Source: Candidatus Latescibacteria bacterium 4484_107
GTDB lineage: Bacteria; Latescibacterota; 4484-107
Assembly (NCBI GenBank): GCA_002059205.1
Contig: MVCQ01000158.1
Coordinates: 1 to 5,712 of the forward strand
Reading direction: 5' to 3'
Length of the DNA stretch: 5,712 nucleotides
Every line of letters begins with the position of its first letter. The first letter of the stretch is position 1. The position numbers and the translations under genes were made by a program. Of this stretch, positions 1 to 5,447 are shown one piece after another. A model generated the notes under the pieces. That model had not been told where the DNA came from, did not search any database, and saw only the letters and a list, made by a program, of their open reading frames with translations.

Positions 1-334
1 CGTGTGACACTTCAAAACCCACTTTCCCGTTTTTATCTTTTTGCCCCTATATCTGTGTCTCCGTGGTGAGCCATCAGGGAAGCTATAAAATACGCTGAAA
101 AAGCCTGTAAAGTCAAGCACTTTTTCACCGGTTGGGACGCCTATTTCAAATATGTTTCCGATTTTCCGGGACGCCGGCACCGTTTCTTGGGGAGGCTATC
201 GAAGTCCCGGATTCTAAAATCAGTAAAAACTGCTTGCATAAAACACGAATTTTGATTATTTTTAAGAGCTCATGTCCATGTTGTGGTTTGCAATTTGGGG
301 AATTACTCCCTCACGTTTTGTTTTTTACTTTTAC
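1..334. other. Upstream non-coding region of ppdK
   Basis: I find no convincing gene in this AT-rich stretch. An open frame runs from 132 into ppdK, but its product has no recognisable family features, it lacks an SD, and it overlaps the true ppdK start in another frame, so it is not called. GGGACGCC occurs twice in direct orientation, at 134-141 and 168-175. A weak promoter-like pair, TTGCAT at 234-239 and TTATTT at 256-261 (16-nt spacer), could drive ppdK but is poorly matched. The start of the window (49-70) reads Y-I-C-V-S-V-V-S in one frame, which resembles a short dispersed motif I remember from intergenic DNA of some environmental bacteria. Confidence 0.6.
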
Positions 335-341
335 AAGGAGG
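335..341 (+). promoter_or_regulatory. Shine-Dalgarno site of ppdK
   Basis: AAGGAGG lies 4 nt before ATG 346. This decides the start. The open frame extends further upstream to 283, but those extra codons (M-V-C-N-L-G...) are not part of the family, whereas MAKKFVYSF at 346 matches the usual PPDK N-terminus. Confidence 0.85.
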
Positions 342-345
342 TTTC

Positions 346-1095
346 ATGGCGAAGAAATTTGTCTATTCGTTCGGAGCCGGCCAGGCGGAAGGTCGAGCCG
401 ACATGAAAAATCTGCTGGGCGGTAAGGGTGCTAATCTGGCGGAAATGTCCAACTTAGGAATTCCGGTGCCCGCAGGATTCACCCTCTCGACGGAGGTCTG
501 CACCGCGTTCTACGAGAACGACCGTCAGTATCCCGAGGGGCTGAAGGAGCAAGTGGAAGACGCGCTTTCCAAAGTGGAAGCGGCTATGGAATCCAAATTC
601 GGCGATTCCAAAAATCCTCTGTTGGTCTCCGTCCGTTCCGGTGCGCGGGTCTCGATGCCGGGTATGATGGACACGGTCCTGAACCTGGGCCTGAACGACA
701 CCACCGTGCAGGGGCTGATCGCGCAGTCGGGAGATGAACGGTTTGCGTACGACTGTTACCGCCGTTTCGTGCAGATGTACGGCGATGTGGTGTTGGGCCT
801 CAAGCCCGTGGAAAAAGACGAGTTGGATCCCTTCGAGGTGATCATTGACAAAAAGAAAGAGGCGAAGGGCGTGGAGCTGGATACGGCATTGGACGCCGAC
901 GATCTCAAGGCCCTCGTAGGGGAGTTCAAGGCCGCGATCAAGCAGAAACTGGGAATGGATTTTCTCGCACTAAACATAGTCTCACTGGGTACAATATCTG
1001 AACGACGGGTATTTGCATTGTTGTCAACACATATGAATCGCGGGTTACCACCGTTCCTGCCACGGGCGAAAACGTGTTCTACGGAGAGTATCTGA
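346..1095 (+). CDS. ppdK: Pyruvate, phosphate dikinase, N-terminal fragment (disrupted gene)
   Basis: PPDK (EC 2.7.9.1) interconverts ATP + Pi + pyruvate and AMP + PPi + PEP in the cytoplasm, in PPi-dependent glycolysis or gluconeogenesis. Residues 1-206 are plainly the first part of the ATP-grasp nucleotide-binding domain: LLGGKGANLAEM (Lys27, equivalent to the ATP-contacting Lys22 of the Clostridium symbiosum enzyme), LLVSVRSGARVSMPGMMDT with Arg97, LNLGLND, and FAYDCYRRFVQMYGDVV. Family homology stops sharply at Asp205-Phe206, where members normally continue with a Pro-rich start of the next segment. Residues 207-249 are unrelated or out-of-frame sequence ending at TGA 1093-1095. The usual protein is about 870-910 aa, so this piece alone cannot be active. 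The start at 346 is supported by AAGGAGG and by family alignment. The identity is certain; whether the break is biological or an assembly fault cannot be told here. Confidence 0.9.
   Translation: MAKKFVYSFGAGQAEGRADMKNLLGGKGANLAEMSNLGIPVPAGFTLSTEVCTAFYENDRQYPEGLKEQVEDALSKVEAAMESKFGDSKNPLLVSVRSGARVSMPGMMDTVLNLGLNDTTVQGLIAQSGDERFAYDCYRRFVQMYGDVVLGLKPVEKDELDPFEVIIDKKKEAKGVELDTALDADDLKALVGEFKAAIKQKLGMDFLALNIVSLGTISERRVFALLSTHMNRGLPPFLPRAKTCSTESI
964..1055 (+). other. Foreign filler segment replacing part of ppdK
   Basis: Between Phe206 of the N-terminal fragment (codon 961-963) and the Pro-Ala-Thr-Gly-Glu-Asn codons that restart PPDK homology at 1056, the DNA matches no PPDK sequence in any frame on either strand that I can recognise. 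Members normally have about 64 residues here, including the YRR...GTAVNVQ region and FTRN before PATGE. Instead there are about 92 bp at roughly 45% GC, lower than the flanking gene. Net loss is about 100 nt, which changes frame from that of 346 to that of 1074. I found no target-site duplication, terminal inverted repeat or copy elsewhere in the window. This looks like a deletion with filler DNA, or a chimeric join. Confidence 0.75.
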
Positions 1096-2987
1096 TGAAC
1101 GCGCAGGGCGAAGACGTGGTCGCCGGAATCCGCACGCCGCAGCCGGTGAACCTGGCGCAGAAACGCAAGACGGGCACGAAATTGATCTCGCTCGAAGAGG
1201 AGATGCCGGAGATCTACGCGCAGCTTGAAGCAACCGCCAAGCGGTTGGATACGCACTATCGGGATATGAACGACTTAGAGTTCACCATCCAGAAGGGGAA
1301 ACTCTGGTTGCTCCAGACCCGGATCGGGAAACGCACGGGCTTTGCGGCATTCAAGATGGCCGTGGATATGGAGCGAGAGGGCTTGATCACCAAAGAAGAA
1401 GCGTTGATGCGCGTGGATCCCGAGCAGCTCAATCAGTTGCTCCGTCCTGTGTTCGATCCCGGGGAAAAGGCCAAGGCCATGTCGGAGGGCAAGGTGCTGG
1501 CAAAGGGGCTCAACGCCGGTCCCGGAGCGGCTGCGGGTAGGGCGGTATTCAATGCACCGGATGCGGAAGCATGGGCCGACCGGGGCGAGGACGTGATTCT
1601 GGTGCGGATCGAGACCTCTCCGGAGGACATTCGGGGGATGAACGCGGCCAAGGGCATTCTAACCGCCAGAGGAGGAATGACCTCCCACGCCGCGCTCGTG
1701 GCCCGTCAGATGGGCAAGGTCTGTGTGGCCGGATGCGGCGAGTTGGTGATCGACTATGGCAAGCGGCAGATGGCCGTGGGCGATCAGGTCATCAAAGAGG
1801 GGGATTACATCTCCTTAGACGGCACCACCGGAGAGGTGATGGCCGGCGAGGTGAAGACGATGCCCTCCGAAGTATTGCAGGTCATAGACGGCCAGCTCAA
1901 GCCCGAGGGCTCCCAGATCTATCAGGATTACGCGGATCTGCTGTCGTGGGCGGACGAGGTGCGCAAACTCGGGGTTCGCGCCAATGCGGATCAACCCGAT
2001 CAGGCCAAGACTGCCGTGGCGTTCGGCGCGGAAGGCATCGGGTTGTGCCGCACGGAGCACATGTTCTTTGAGGAGGACCGCATCGATTCGGTGCGGGAGA
2101 TGATTCTCTCCGACGAGAAAGCGGATCGCGAGAAGGCGTTGGCGAAGCTCCTGCCAATGCAGCGCGAAGATTTTGCCGGCCTGTTCCGCGCGATGGATGG
2201 ATTTCCGGTGATCATCCGCACGCTGGATCCCCCCCTGCACGAGTTCCTGCCGCACGGTGCGAAAGGCATCGCGGAGTTGGCAGAGAAGATCGGCGCGCCT
2301 GCGGAGAAACTTCAGGCCAAGGCGGACAGCCTCCGCGAGGCCAACCCGATGTTAGGCCACCGGGGTTGCCGGCTGGGGATCGTATATCCGGAGATCACGG
2401 AGATGCAGGCCCGGGCCATCTTCGAGGCCGCATGCGAGGTCGCCAAAGAGGGGATTACGGTCATCCCCGAAGTGATGATCCCGCTGGTGGGCCACGTGAA
2501 CGAACTGAAGGCGCAGAAGGAACTCGTGGATCGCGTGGCCAAAGAAGTGATCGTGTCCTACGGCGTGGACCTCGAGTATATGATCGGCACGATGATCGAG
2601 CTGCCCAGGGCTGCGCTGACTGCGGACCGGATCGCAGAGGAAGCGGAGTTCTTCTCTTATGGCACGAACGATCTGACCCAGACCACCTTCGGTCTCTCCC
2701 GGGACGACGCCAAGTTCCTCCCGGACTATCTCGCTGCGGAGATCTGGGAGAAGGATCCATTCCAGACCATTGATCAGGACGGCGTGGGCGCGCTGATCCG
2801 CATCGGTGTGGAAAAGGGACGTTCCACCCGGTCCGATCTGGAAGTCGGCATCTGCGGCGAGCACGGCGGCGATCCGGCTTCGGTGGAGTTTTGCCATCGA
2901 GTCGGGATGGACTACGTGTCCTGTTCGCCCTTCCGGGTGCCCATCGCCCGATTGGCGGCCGCGCAGGCGGTGCTCAAGGAGAAGTAG
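1074..2987 (+). CDS. ppdK: Pyruvate, phosphate dikinase, C-terminal fragment
   Basis: This is the larger part of PPDK, with homology already open from about 1056. Numbering from GTG 1074, the end of the ATP-grasp domain is present (YGEYLMNAQGEDVVAGIRTPQ; Asp67, Glu69, Gln81 and Arg83 in the EFT...LLQTR region match known ATP-site residues). The swivelling phosphohistidine domain follows, with GGMTSHAA and catalytic His205. Then comes the PEP/pyruvate TIM barrel with GLCRTEHMFF, TLDPPLHEF, GTNDLTQ and GICGEHGGDP carrying catalytic Cys594, ending SPFRVPIARLAAAQAVLKEK. The C-terminus is complete. No SD precedes GTG 1074. A better restart is ATG 1095 (630 aa): GGAGAG at 1083-1088 lies 6 nt upstream, and this ATG shares its A with the TGA ending the N-terminal fragment. 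Translated alone, the fragment lacks most nucleotide-binding residues but keeps both domains of the PEP/pyruvate half-reaction. An intrinsic terminator follows. Confidence 0.9.
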   Translation: MFYGEYLMNAQGEDVVAGIRTPQPVNLAQKRKTGTKLISLEEEMPEIYAQLEATAKRLDTHYRDMNDLEFTIQKGKLWLLQTRIGKRTGFAAFKMAVDMEREGLITKEEALMRVDPEQLNQLLRPVFDPGEKAKAMSEGKVLAKGLNAGPGAAAGRAVFNAPDAEAWADRGEDVILVRIETSPEDIRGMNAAKGILTARGGMTSHAALVARQMGKVCVAGCGELVIDYGKRQMAVGDQVIKEGDYISLDGTTGEVMAGEVKTMPSEVLQVIDGQLKPEGSQIYQDYADLLSWADEVRKLGVRANADQPDQAKTAVAFGAEGIGLCRTEHMFFEEDRIDSVREMILSDEKADREKALAKLLPMQREDFAGLFRAMDGFPVIIRTLDPPLHEFLPHGAKGIAELAEKIGAPAEKLQAKADSLREANPMLGHRGCRLGIVYPEITEMQARAIFEAACEVAKEGITVIPEVMIPLVGHVNELKAQKELVDRVAKEVIVSYGVDLEYMIGTMIELPRAALTADRIAEEAEFFSYGTNDLTQTTFGLSRDDAKFLPDYLAAEIWEKDPFQTIDQDGVGALIRIGVEKGRSTRSDLEVGICGEHGGDPASVEFCHRVGMDYVSCSPFRVPIARLAAAQAVLKEK

Positions 2988-3016
2988 ATCAGCCTGGAGA
3001 TTGACAAAGATAGGAG

Positions 3017-3046
3017 AAGGGCGGCTTGAGGGCTGCCCTTTTTCTT
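3017..3046 (+). terminator. Intrinsic terminator of ppdK
   Basis: AAGGGCGGC (3017-3025) pairs with GCTGCCCTT (3032-3040) around the 6-nt loop TTGAGG. The stem is 9 bp with one G-T wobble, followed by TTTTTCTT. It lies 30 nt after the ppdK stop, so ppdK is probably the last gene of its transcript. Confidence 0.88.
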
Positions 3047-3055
3047 AGAACCTCC

Positions 3056-3088
3056 AACCTCCCGCAGATTCCCAATCTGCGGGAGGTT
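3056..3088. repeat. 15-bp perfect hairpin (REP-like palindrome)
   Basis: AACCTCCCGCAGATT (3056-3070) and AATCTGCGGGAGGTT (3074-3088) are exact inverted repeats around the loop CCC. The left arm is preceded by a tandem copy of its first 7 nt (AACCTCC at 3049-3055), so the right arm could pair with either copy. The right arm also overlaps a second palindrome, AGGTTT-AC-AAACCT (3084-3097), giving a mutually exclusive pairing. There is no T-tract on either strand, so it is not an obvious second terminator. Its place just after a terminator and its perfect symmetry resemble dispersed intergenic palindromes, but with a single copy here that is inference. Confidence 0.7.
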
Positions 3089-3119
3089 TACAAACCTACG
3101 AACAACCCGCATTAAATCC

Positions 3120-3148
3120 TTGAGTTATTGAACGATTTTCCCTATATT
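3120..3148 (+). promoter_or_regulatory. Candidate sigma-70-type promoter 1
   Basis: TTGAGT (3120-3125) and TATATT (3143-3148) are separated by 17 nt, which is the optimum spacing. The -10 matches five of six consensus bases and the -35 four of six. It would fire toward the repeat protein at 3462. The prediction is from sequence only. Confidence 0.4.
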
Positions 3149-3174
3149 CCCGTATTCCTGAGAAAGAACACGTT

Positions 3175-3203
3175 TTGCATTTTTGGACGAGTTCGTCTAT
3201 CAT
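3175..3203 (+). promoter_or_regulatory. Candidate promoter 2 with operator-like palindrome
   Basis: TTGCAT (3175-3180) and TATCAT (3198-3203) are 17 nt apart; the -10 matches five of six bases, the -35 three. The palindrome GACGA-GT-TCGTC (3186-3197) fills the spacer right up to the -10, the classic place for a repressor operator. The strand is chosen because of the downstream gene at 3462. Confidence 0.35.
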
Positions 3204-3228
3204 GCCCAATTGGGGGGGATAGACGAAC
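3186..3228. repeat. Nested inverted repeats (GTTCGTCTATC / GATAGACGAAC)
   Basis: GTTCGTCTATC (3191-3201) and GATAGACGAAC (3218-3228) are exact 11-bp inverted repeats. The 16-nt loop contains its own palindrome CCCAATTGGG (3205-3214) and a run of seven G. The left arm also belongs to the overlapping palindrome GACGA-GT-TCGTC (3186-3197), so two pairings compete. Further TTCGTC (3268-3273) and GACGAA (3297-3302) half-sites form a second, looser inverted pair downstream. It could be a set of operator half-sites or a structured RNA leader. Confidence 0.65.
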
Positions 3229-3340
3229 CCTTGATCGTAAGCTATTGATATTGAGAAAGTGAAAAGGTTCGTCAATTATTCCGCAAGGGGATGCTGGACG
3301 AAATTTCGTTTAGAACCGAGTTAGAAGACATGCCATCGAG

Positions 3341-3348
3341 AAAGGAGG
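3341..3348 (+). promoter_or_regulatory. Strong Shine-Dalgarno without a clear gene
   Basis: AAAGGAGG is a near-perfect SD, about 115 nt before the next convincing start. Possible starts it could serve are CTG 3355 (36 aa; its stop TGA 3463-3465 overlaps ATG 3462 as ATGA), TTG 3359 (a frame that runs into the next gene), and ATG 3363 (only Met-Asp-stop). It could mark a leader peptide coupled to the gene at 3462, or be a relic of a lost gene. None is called as a CDS. Confidence 0.4.
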
Positions 3349-3461
3349 ATTCCGCTGGTTGCATGGATTGACTTTGTTGCCTGTTTTTCGTTGCTCCGAT
3401 GGACCGGGGCTAGATTTCACCCTGTTACTTTCATCGCACGTCACTCCGAAAGGGGGCGACC

Positions 3462-3947
3462 ATGAAAGCATTCGTATCTCTTGCTGCCGTTTTCTTGTTC
3501 GGGGCTGTCTTGCTGCCTGCTTCTTGCCAGGCGGAAGAAAAGCCCATCCAGATTTCGCTTCTTCATCCCGTGCAGATATTCGATGCGGCCACCTCGATCA
3601 GTGGGATCCGACTGAACCTTATCTATGGCGTGAATCAGAATCTCACGGGAATCGACTGTGGCTTCGTCAACAAACTGCGGGGCAATATGAGCGGCTATCA
3701 GTCCGGGTTCGTCAATCTGGTTGACGGCAGCTTCGAGGGGTTGCAGGAGGGCACTGTAAATGTCGTCGGAGGTCGTTTTGTCGGTCTGCAAAGCGGCTTT
3801 TACAACAGCGCCGGAGACTTCAACGGCATACAATTTGGTATTTGGAACCAAGTGGAGACACTTCACGGTCTGCAAATTGGTCTGCTCAATTTCAATAAGA
3901 GTGGCGAACCGTTTGGTTTTTTGCCGATTGTCAACTTCTCCTTCTGA
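3462..3947 (+). CDS. Exported glycine-rich repeat protein (LA_2272-like surface repeat family)
   Basis: The 161-aa product begins with a signal peptide: Lys2, a hydrophobic core at residues 4-18, then P-A-S-C-Q-A with likely signal-peptidase-I cleavage after Ala24. Cys22 is in a poor lipobox context, so a lipoprotein is less likely. From about residue 63 six repeats follow: GIDCGFVN, GYQSGFVN, GLQEGTVN, GLQSGFYN, GIQFGIWN and GLQIGLLN, spaced 14-15 residues apart, with consensus G-[YLI]-Q-x-G-hydrophobic-x-N. The protein ends PFGFLPIVNFSF, with a terminal Phe like many outer-membrane beta-signals. This pattern resembles the LA_2272-type surface repeat proteins first named in Leptospira, whose function is unknown to me. 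An outer-membrane or periplasmic, beta-rich fold is inference. The start at 3462 has an AAAGGGGG SD-like run at 3448-3455 and places the signal peptide correctly. No terminator is evident after it. Confidence 0.82.
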   Translation: MKAFVSLAAVFLFGAVLLPASCQAEEKPIQISLLHPVQIFDAATSISGIRLNLIYGVNQNLTGIDCGFVNKLRGNMSGYQSGFVNLVDGSFEGLQEGTVNVVGGRFVGLQSGFYNSAGDFNGIQFGIWNQVETLHGLQIGLLNFNKSGEPFGFLPIVNFSF

Positions 3948-3984
3948 TCGAAGTGTGCCATGACAATGGTCAGGCCTCCTGCTC

Positions 3985-4206
3985 TGATCAGCATGCCGCA
4001 GACCTGCGCCAGGAGTTTCCCGGTGTCAGCGGCTATTCCCGTAGAAATGTTTTCTAAATGCGGGAATTTTACCTCGCGTACTGCGATCTGACAAAAGTAC
4101 AACCCCTGGTTGCACAAATCGGCTGGTTAAGCGCCTGCCCAAGGAACTCAAAGGCCAGTTGCCCGGACCGGAAGAAATAGCGAAACTGCTGGAGGGTGTG
4201 GAATGA
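3985..4206 (+). pseudogene. DUF1016/YhcG-type PD-(D/E)XK nuclease remnant
   Basis: In one frame from about 3992 the DNA reads ADLRQEFPGVSGYSRRNVF, then a TAA at 4055-4057 where relatives have Tyr, then MREFYLAYCDLTKVQPLVAQ and IGW. This is the conserved end of the DUF1016 N-terminal domain of YhcG-like proteins (COG4804). Right after that Trp codon (4123-4125) the frame shifts and the sequence jumps to the family's C-terminal tail, LPKELKGQLPGPEEIAKLLE then GVE, ending TGA 4204-4206. The start, roughly the first 60 residues, and the whole nuclease core (about 200 residues) are missing, so it cannot be active. Its sequence differs clearly from the second DUF1016 copy at 4313, so the two are not a recent tandem duplication. 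The left edge, near the end of the repeat-protein gene, is approximate. Similar nucleases are often found in type I restriction-modification and defence loci. Confidence 0.8.
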
Positions 4207-4316
4207 GCCAGAGTAGGGATCGGCACGAAATCCACGTGGAGTTGGAAGACCTCAAACGTGAGGCGGCAAAGCTGGCGGCGATTATCAAGAAGAACTTCGA
4301 GGAGCTGGGAATATGA
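4203..4316 (+). CDS. 37-aa ORF, HsdM-tail-like microprotein or remnant
   Basis: A 37-aa ORF with a good SD (GGAGGG, 4191-4196, 6 nt before ATG). Its ATG overlaps the stop of the DUF1016 remnant (ATGA) and its TGA overlaps the next ATG (ATGA at 4313). After a charged start (MSQSRDRHEI), residues 12-36 read VELEDLKREAAKL then AAIIKKNFEELG, an amphipathic, probably coiled-coil helix. The same helix recurs in the 32-aa ORF at 5444. From memory it resembles the extreme C-terminus of type I restriction methyltransferase subunits (HsdM), which sit next to DUF1016 genes. It may therefore be an hsdM gene deleted down to a few start codons and its tail. A genuine microprotein is the alternative. Whether it is expressed is unknown. 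Confidence 0.5.
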   Translation: MSQSRDRHEIHVELEDLKREAAKLAAIIKKNFEELGI

Positions 4317-4317
4317 G
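4236..4317 (+). repeat. Direct repeat copy 1 (82 bp)
   Basis: This segment aligns without gaps to 5462-5543 with about 14 mismatches (about 83% identity). It covers the helical part of the 37-aa ORF, its stop and the following ATGA overlap. Differences fall at all codon positions, so this is an old duplication or two related genes rather than a fresh copy. Confidence 0.75.
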
Positions 4318-5447
4318 CACGGGCAGCCCGGATGTCTCCGGCACTGAAAGCAAAAGGAAGTCGAGGGGGCGCAGCCGTGAAGAAGCCTCTTTTCCGGCGC
4401 CAGCGGGAAAAACTGAGATGCCCGCCGAATATGCCGCCGTACTGGGGGAACTGAAAAAACGGATACAGTCAGAGCGGCTGCGTGTCACCCTGGCAGCAAA
4501 TTCGGCCATGGTGCTCCTGTATTGGGATATTGGGAAGGTCATTCTGGATCGTCAGGAGCACCAGGGCTGGGGAACTAAAGTCATTGACCGCCTCTCCCAT
4601 GACCTCAAAACCGCCTTTCCCGACATGAGCGGATTTTCGCCGCGCAACCTGAAATATATGCGTACATTCGCCGAAGCATGGCCGGAGCGAGAGATTGTGC
4701 AACGCACCGTTGCACAAATTCCATGGCGCAGCAATCTTGCGTTGCTCGACAAACTGGAAGACCGTCAAACGCGCCTGTGGTATGCCCATAATACCATCGA
4801 AAATGGCTGGAGTCGCGACATTCTCGCCATACAGATTGAATCGAACCTTCACAAGCGGCAAGGCAAGGCGATCAATAACTTTGACGTGTCACTTCCTCCT
4901 GCCGATTCGGATATGGCGACGCAAGTATTCAAAGACCCTTATCTGTTCGATTTCCTTGGAACGGCGGATCCCCGCAAGGAAAGGGAGGTCGAGCAGGGGC
5001 TGATGGACCACATTCAGCGGTTTTTACTGGAGTTGGGGGCAGGATTTGCGTTTGTTGGCAGGCAGGTGTTGCTCGAAGTTGGCGATAGCGATTTTTATCT
5101 CGATCTATTGTTTTACCACCTTAAGCTGCGTTGCTATGTTGTGGTTGAACTCAAGGCCGTACCCACCCTTCGACCCGGGCTTCGTCGGACAACTCAACCT
5201 CTATCTTTCCGCTGTGGATGACCTGATGCGCCACCCGGATGACAGGCCGACCATCGGGCTGCTGCTTTGCAAGAGCAAAGATCAGCTCGTTGCGGAATAT
5301 GCGTTGCGCGGGTTCAACAGTCCTATGGGCGTTGCACAATGGGAAACCCGCCTGACCGAAACCCTTCCCGATGACCTCAAAGGGAGCCTGCCCACCATTA
5401 AGGAGATCGAAGCCGAATTAATGCTGGATGAGGCGGATGCACCATGA
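4313..5447 (+). pseudogene. DUF1016/YhcG-type PD-(D/E)XK nuclease, frameshifted
   Basis: Almost full length: joining the two frames gives 376 aa, close to E. coli YhcG. The N-terminal DUF1016 domain covers about residues 40-180 (LLYWDIGKVI, DRLSHDLKTAFPDMSGFSPR, RTVAQIPWRSN, then ENGWSRDIL). The nuclease core follows: KDPYLFDFLG, a conserved Glu-rich helix, Asp264 in FYLDLLFYH, and the Glu279-x-Lys281 pair in VVVELKA, forming the PD-(D/E)XK signature. At 5161-5168 ACCC is duplicated in tandem; this +4 shift sends the frame to TGA 5219-5221. The other frame restores FDPGFVGQLNLYLSAVDD through SLPTIKEIEAELM to the end. Without one ACCC the gene is intact. The start at 4313 is supported by GAGGAG (4299-4304) and the ATGA overlap. 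As read it would make a 302-aa protein that keeps the catalytic residues but loses the conserved C-terminus. The family is linked to defence loci; its DNA target is unknown. Confidence 0.88.

Larger units (their letters stand above)
3098..3461. other. AT-rich intergenic leader with palindromes
   Basis: No gene is convincing on either strand. The stretch holds two promoter-like sequences, a cluster of five GACGA/TCGTC pentamers, an 11-bp inverted repeat, and a strong SD at 3341-3348, each listed separately. If transcription starts near 3155 or 3210, the downstream gene has an untranslated leader of roughly 250-300 nt, long enough for a structured regulatory RNA. I recognise no known riboswitch class in it. 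Confidence 0.5.

Noticed and set aside
132..425. 97-codon open frame across the ppdK start, + strand
   Set aside because: It overlaps ppdK out of frame, has no SD, its product has no family features, and its codon use changes at the ppdK boundary.
964..1055. Insertion sequence, intron or intein within ppdK
   Set aside because: The segment replaces rather than interrupts coding sequence and is far too short. I see no terminal inverted repeats, target duplication, or splice-type motifs.
756..1256. 166-codon open frame on the - strand across the ppdK break
   Set aside because: Most of it is the antisense of conserved PPDK codons. It stays open through the filler segment, but the product is low-complexity Arg/Ser-rich with no motif and no ribosome site.
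2352..2897. 181-codon open frame on the - strand inside ppdK
   Set aside because: It is the antisense shadow of the highly conserved PEP-binding domain in GC-rich DNA, with no independent support.
3186..3302. CRISPR-like array suggested by repeated GACGAA/TTCGTC
   Set aside because: The repeats are 5-11 bp, in alternating orientation and irregularly spaced. There are no repeat-spacer units and no cas genes.
3359..3724. 121-codon frame starting at TTG 3359, + strand
   Set aside because: The SD at 3341 is 10 nt away, but from 3462 onward this is only the shifted frame of the repeat-protein gene and loses any coherent composition.
3441..3875. 144-codon open frame on the - strand opposite the repeat protein
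   Set aside because: The + strand product has a signal peptide and regular repeats; the antisense product has neither, and no SD.
5046..5447. Separate 133-codon gene at 5046, + strand
   Set aside because: Before 5165 it is the wrong frame of the nuclease gene and after that the true continuation. It is the distal half of a frameshifted gene, not a gene of its own.
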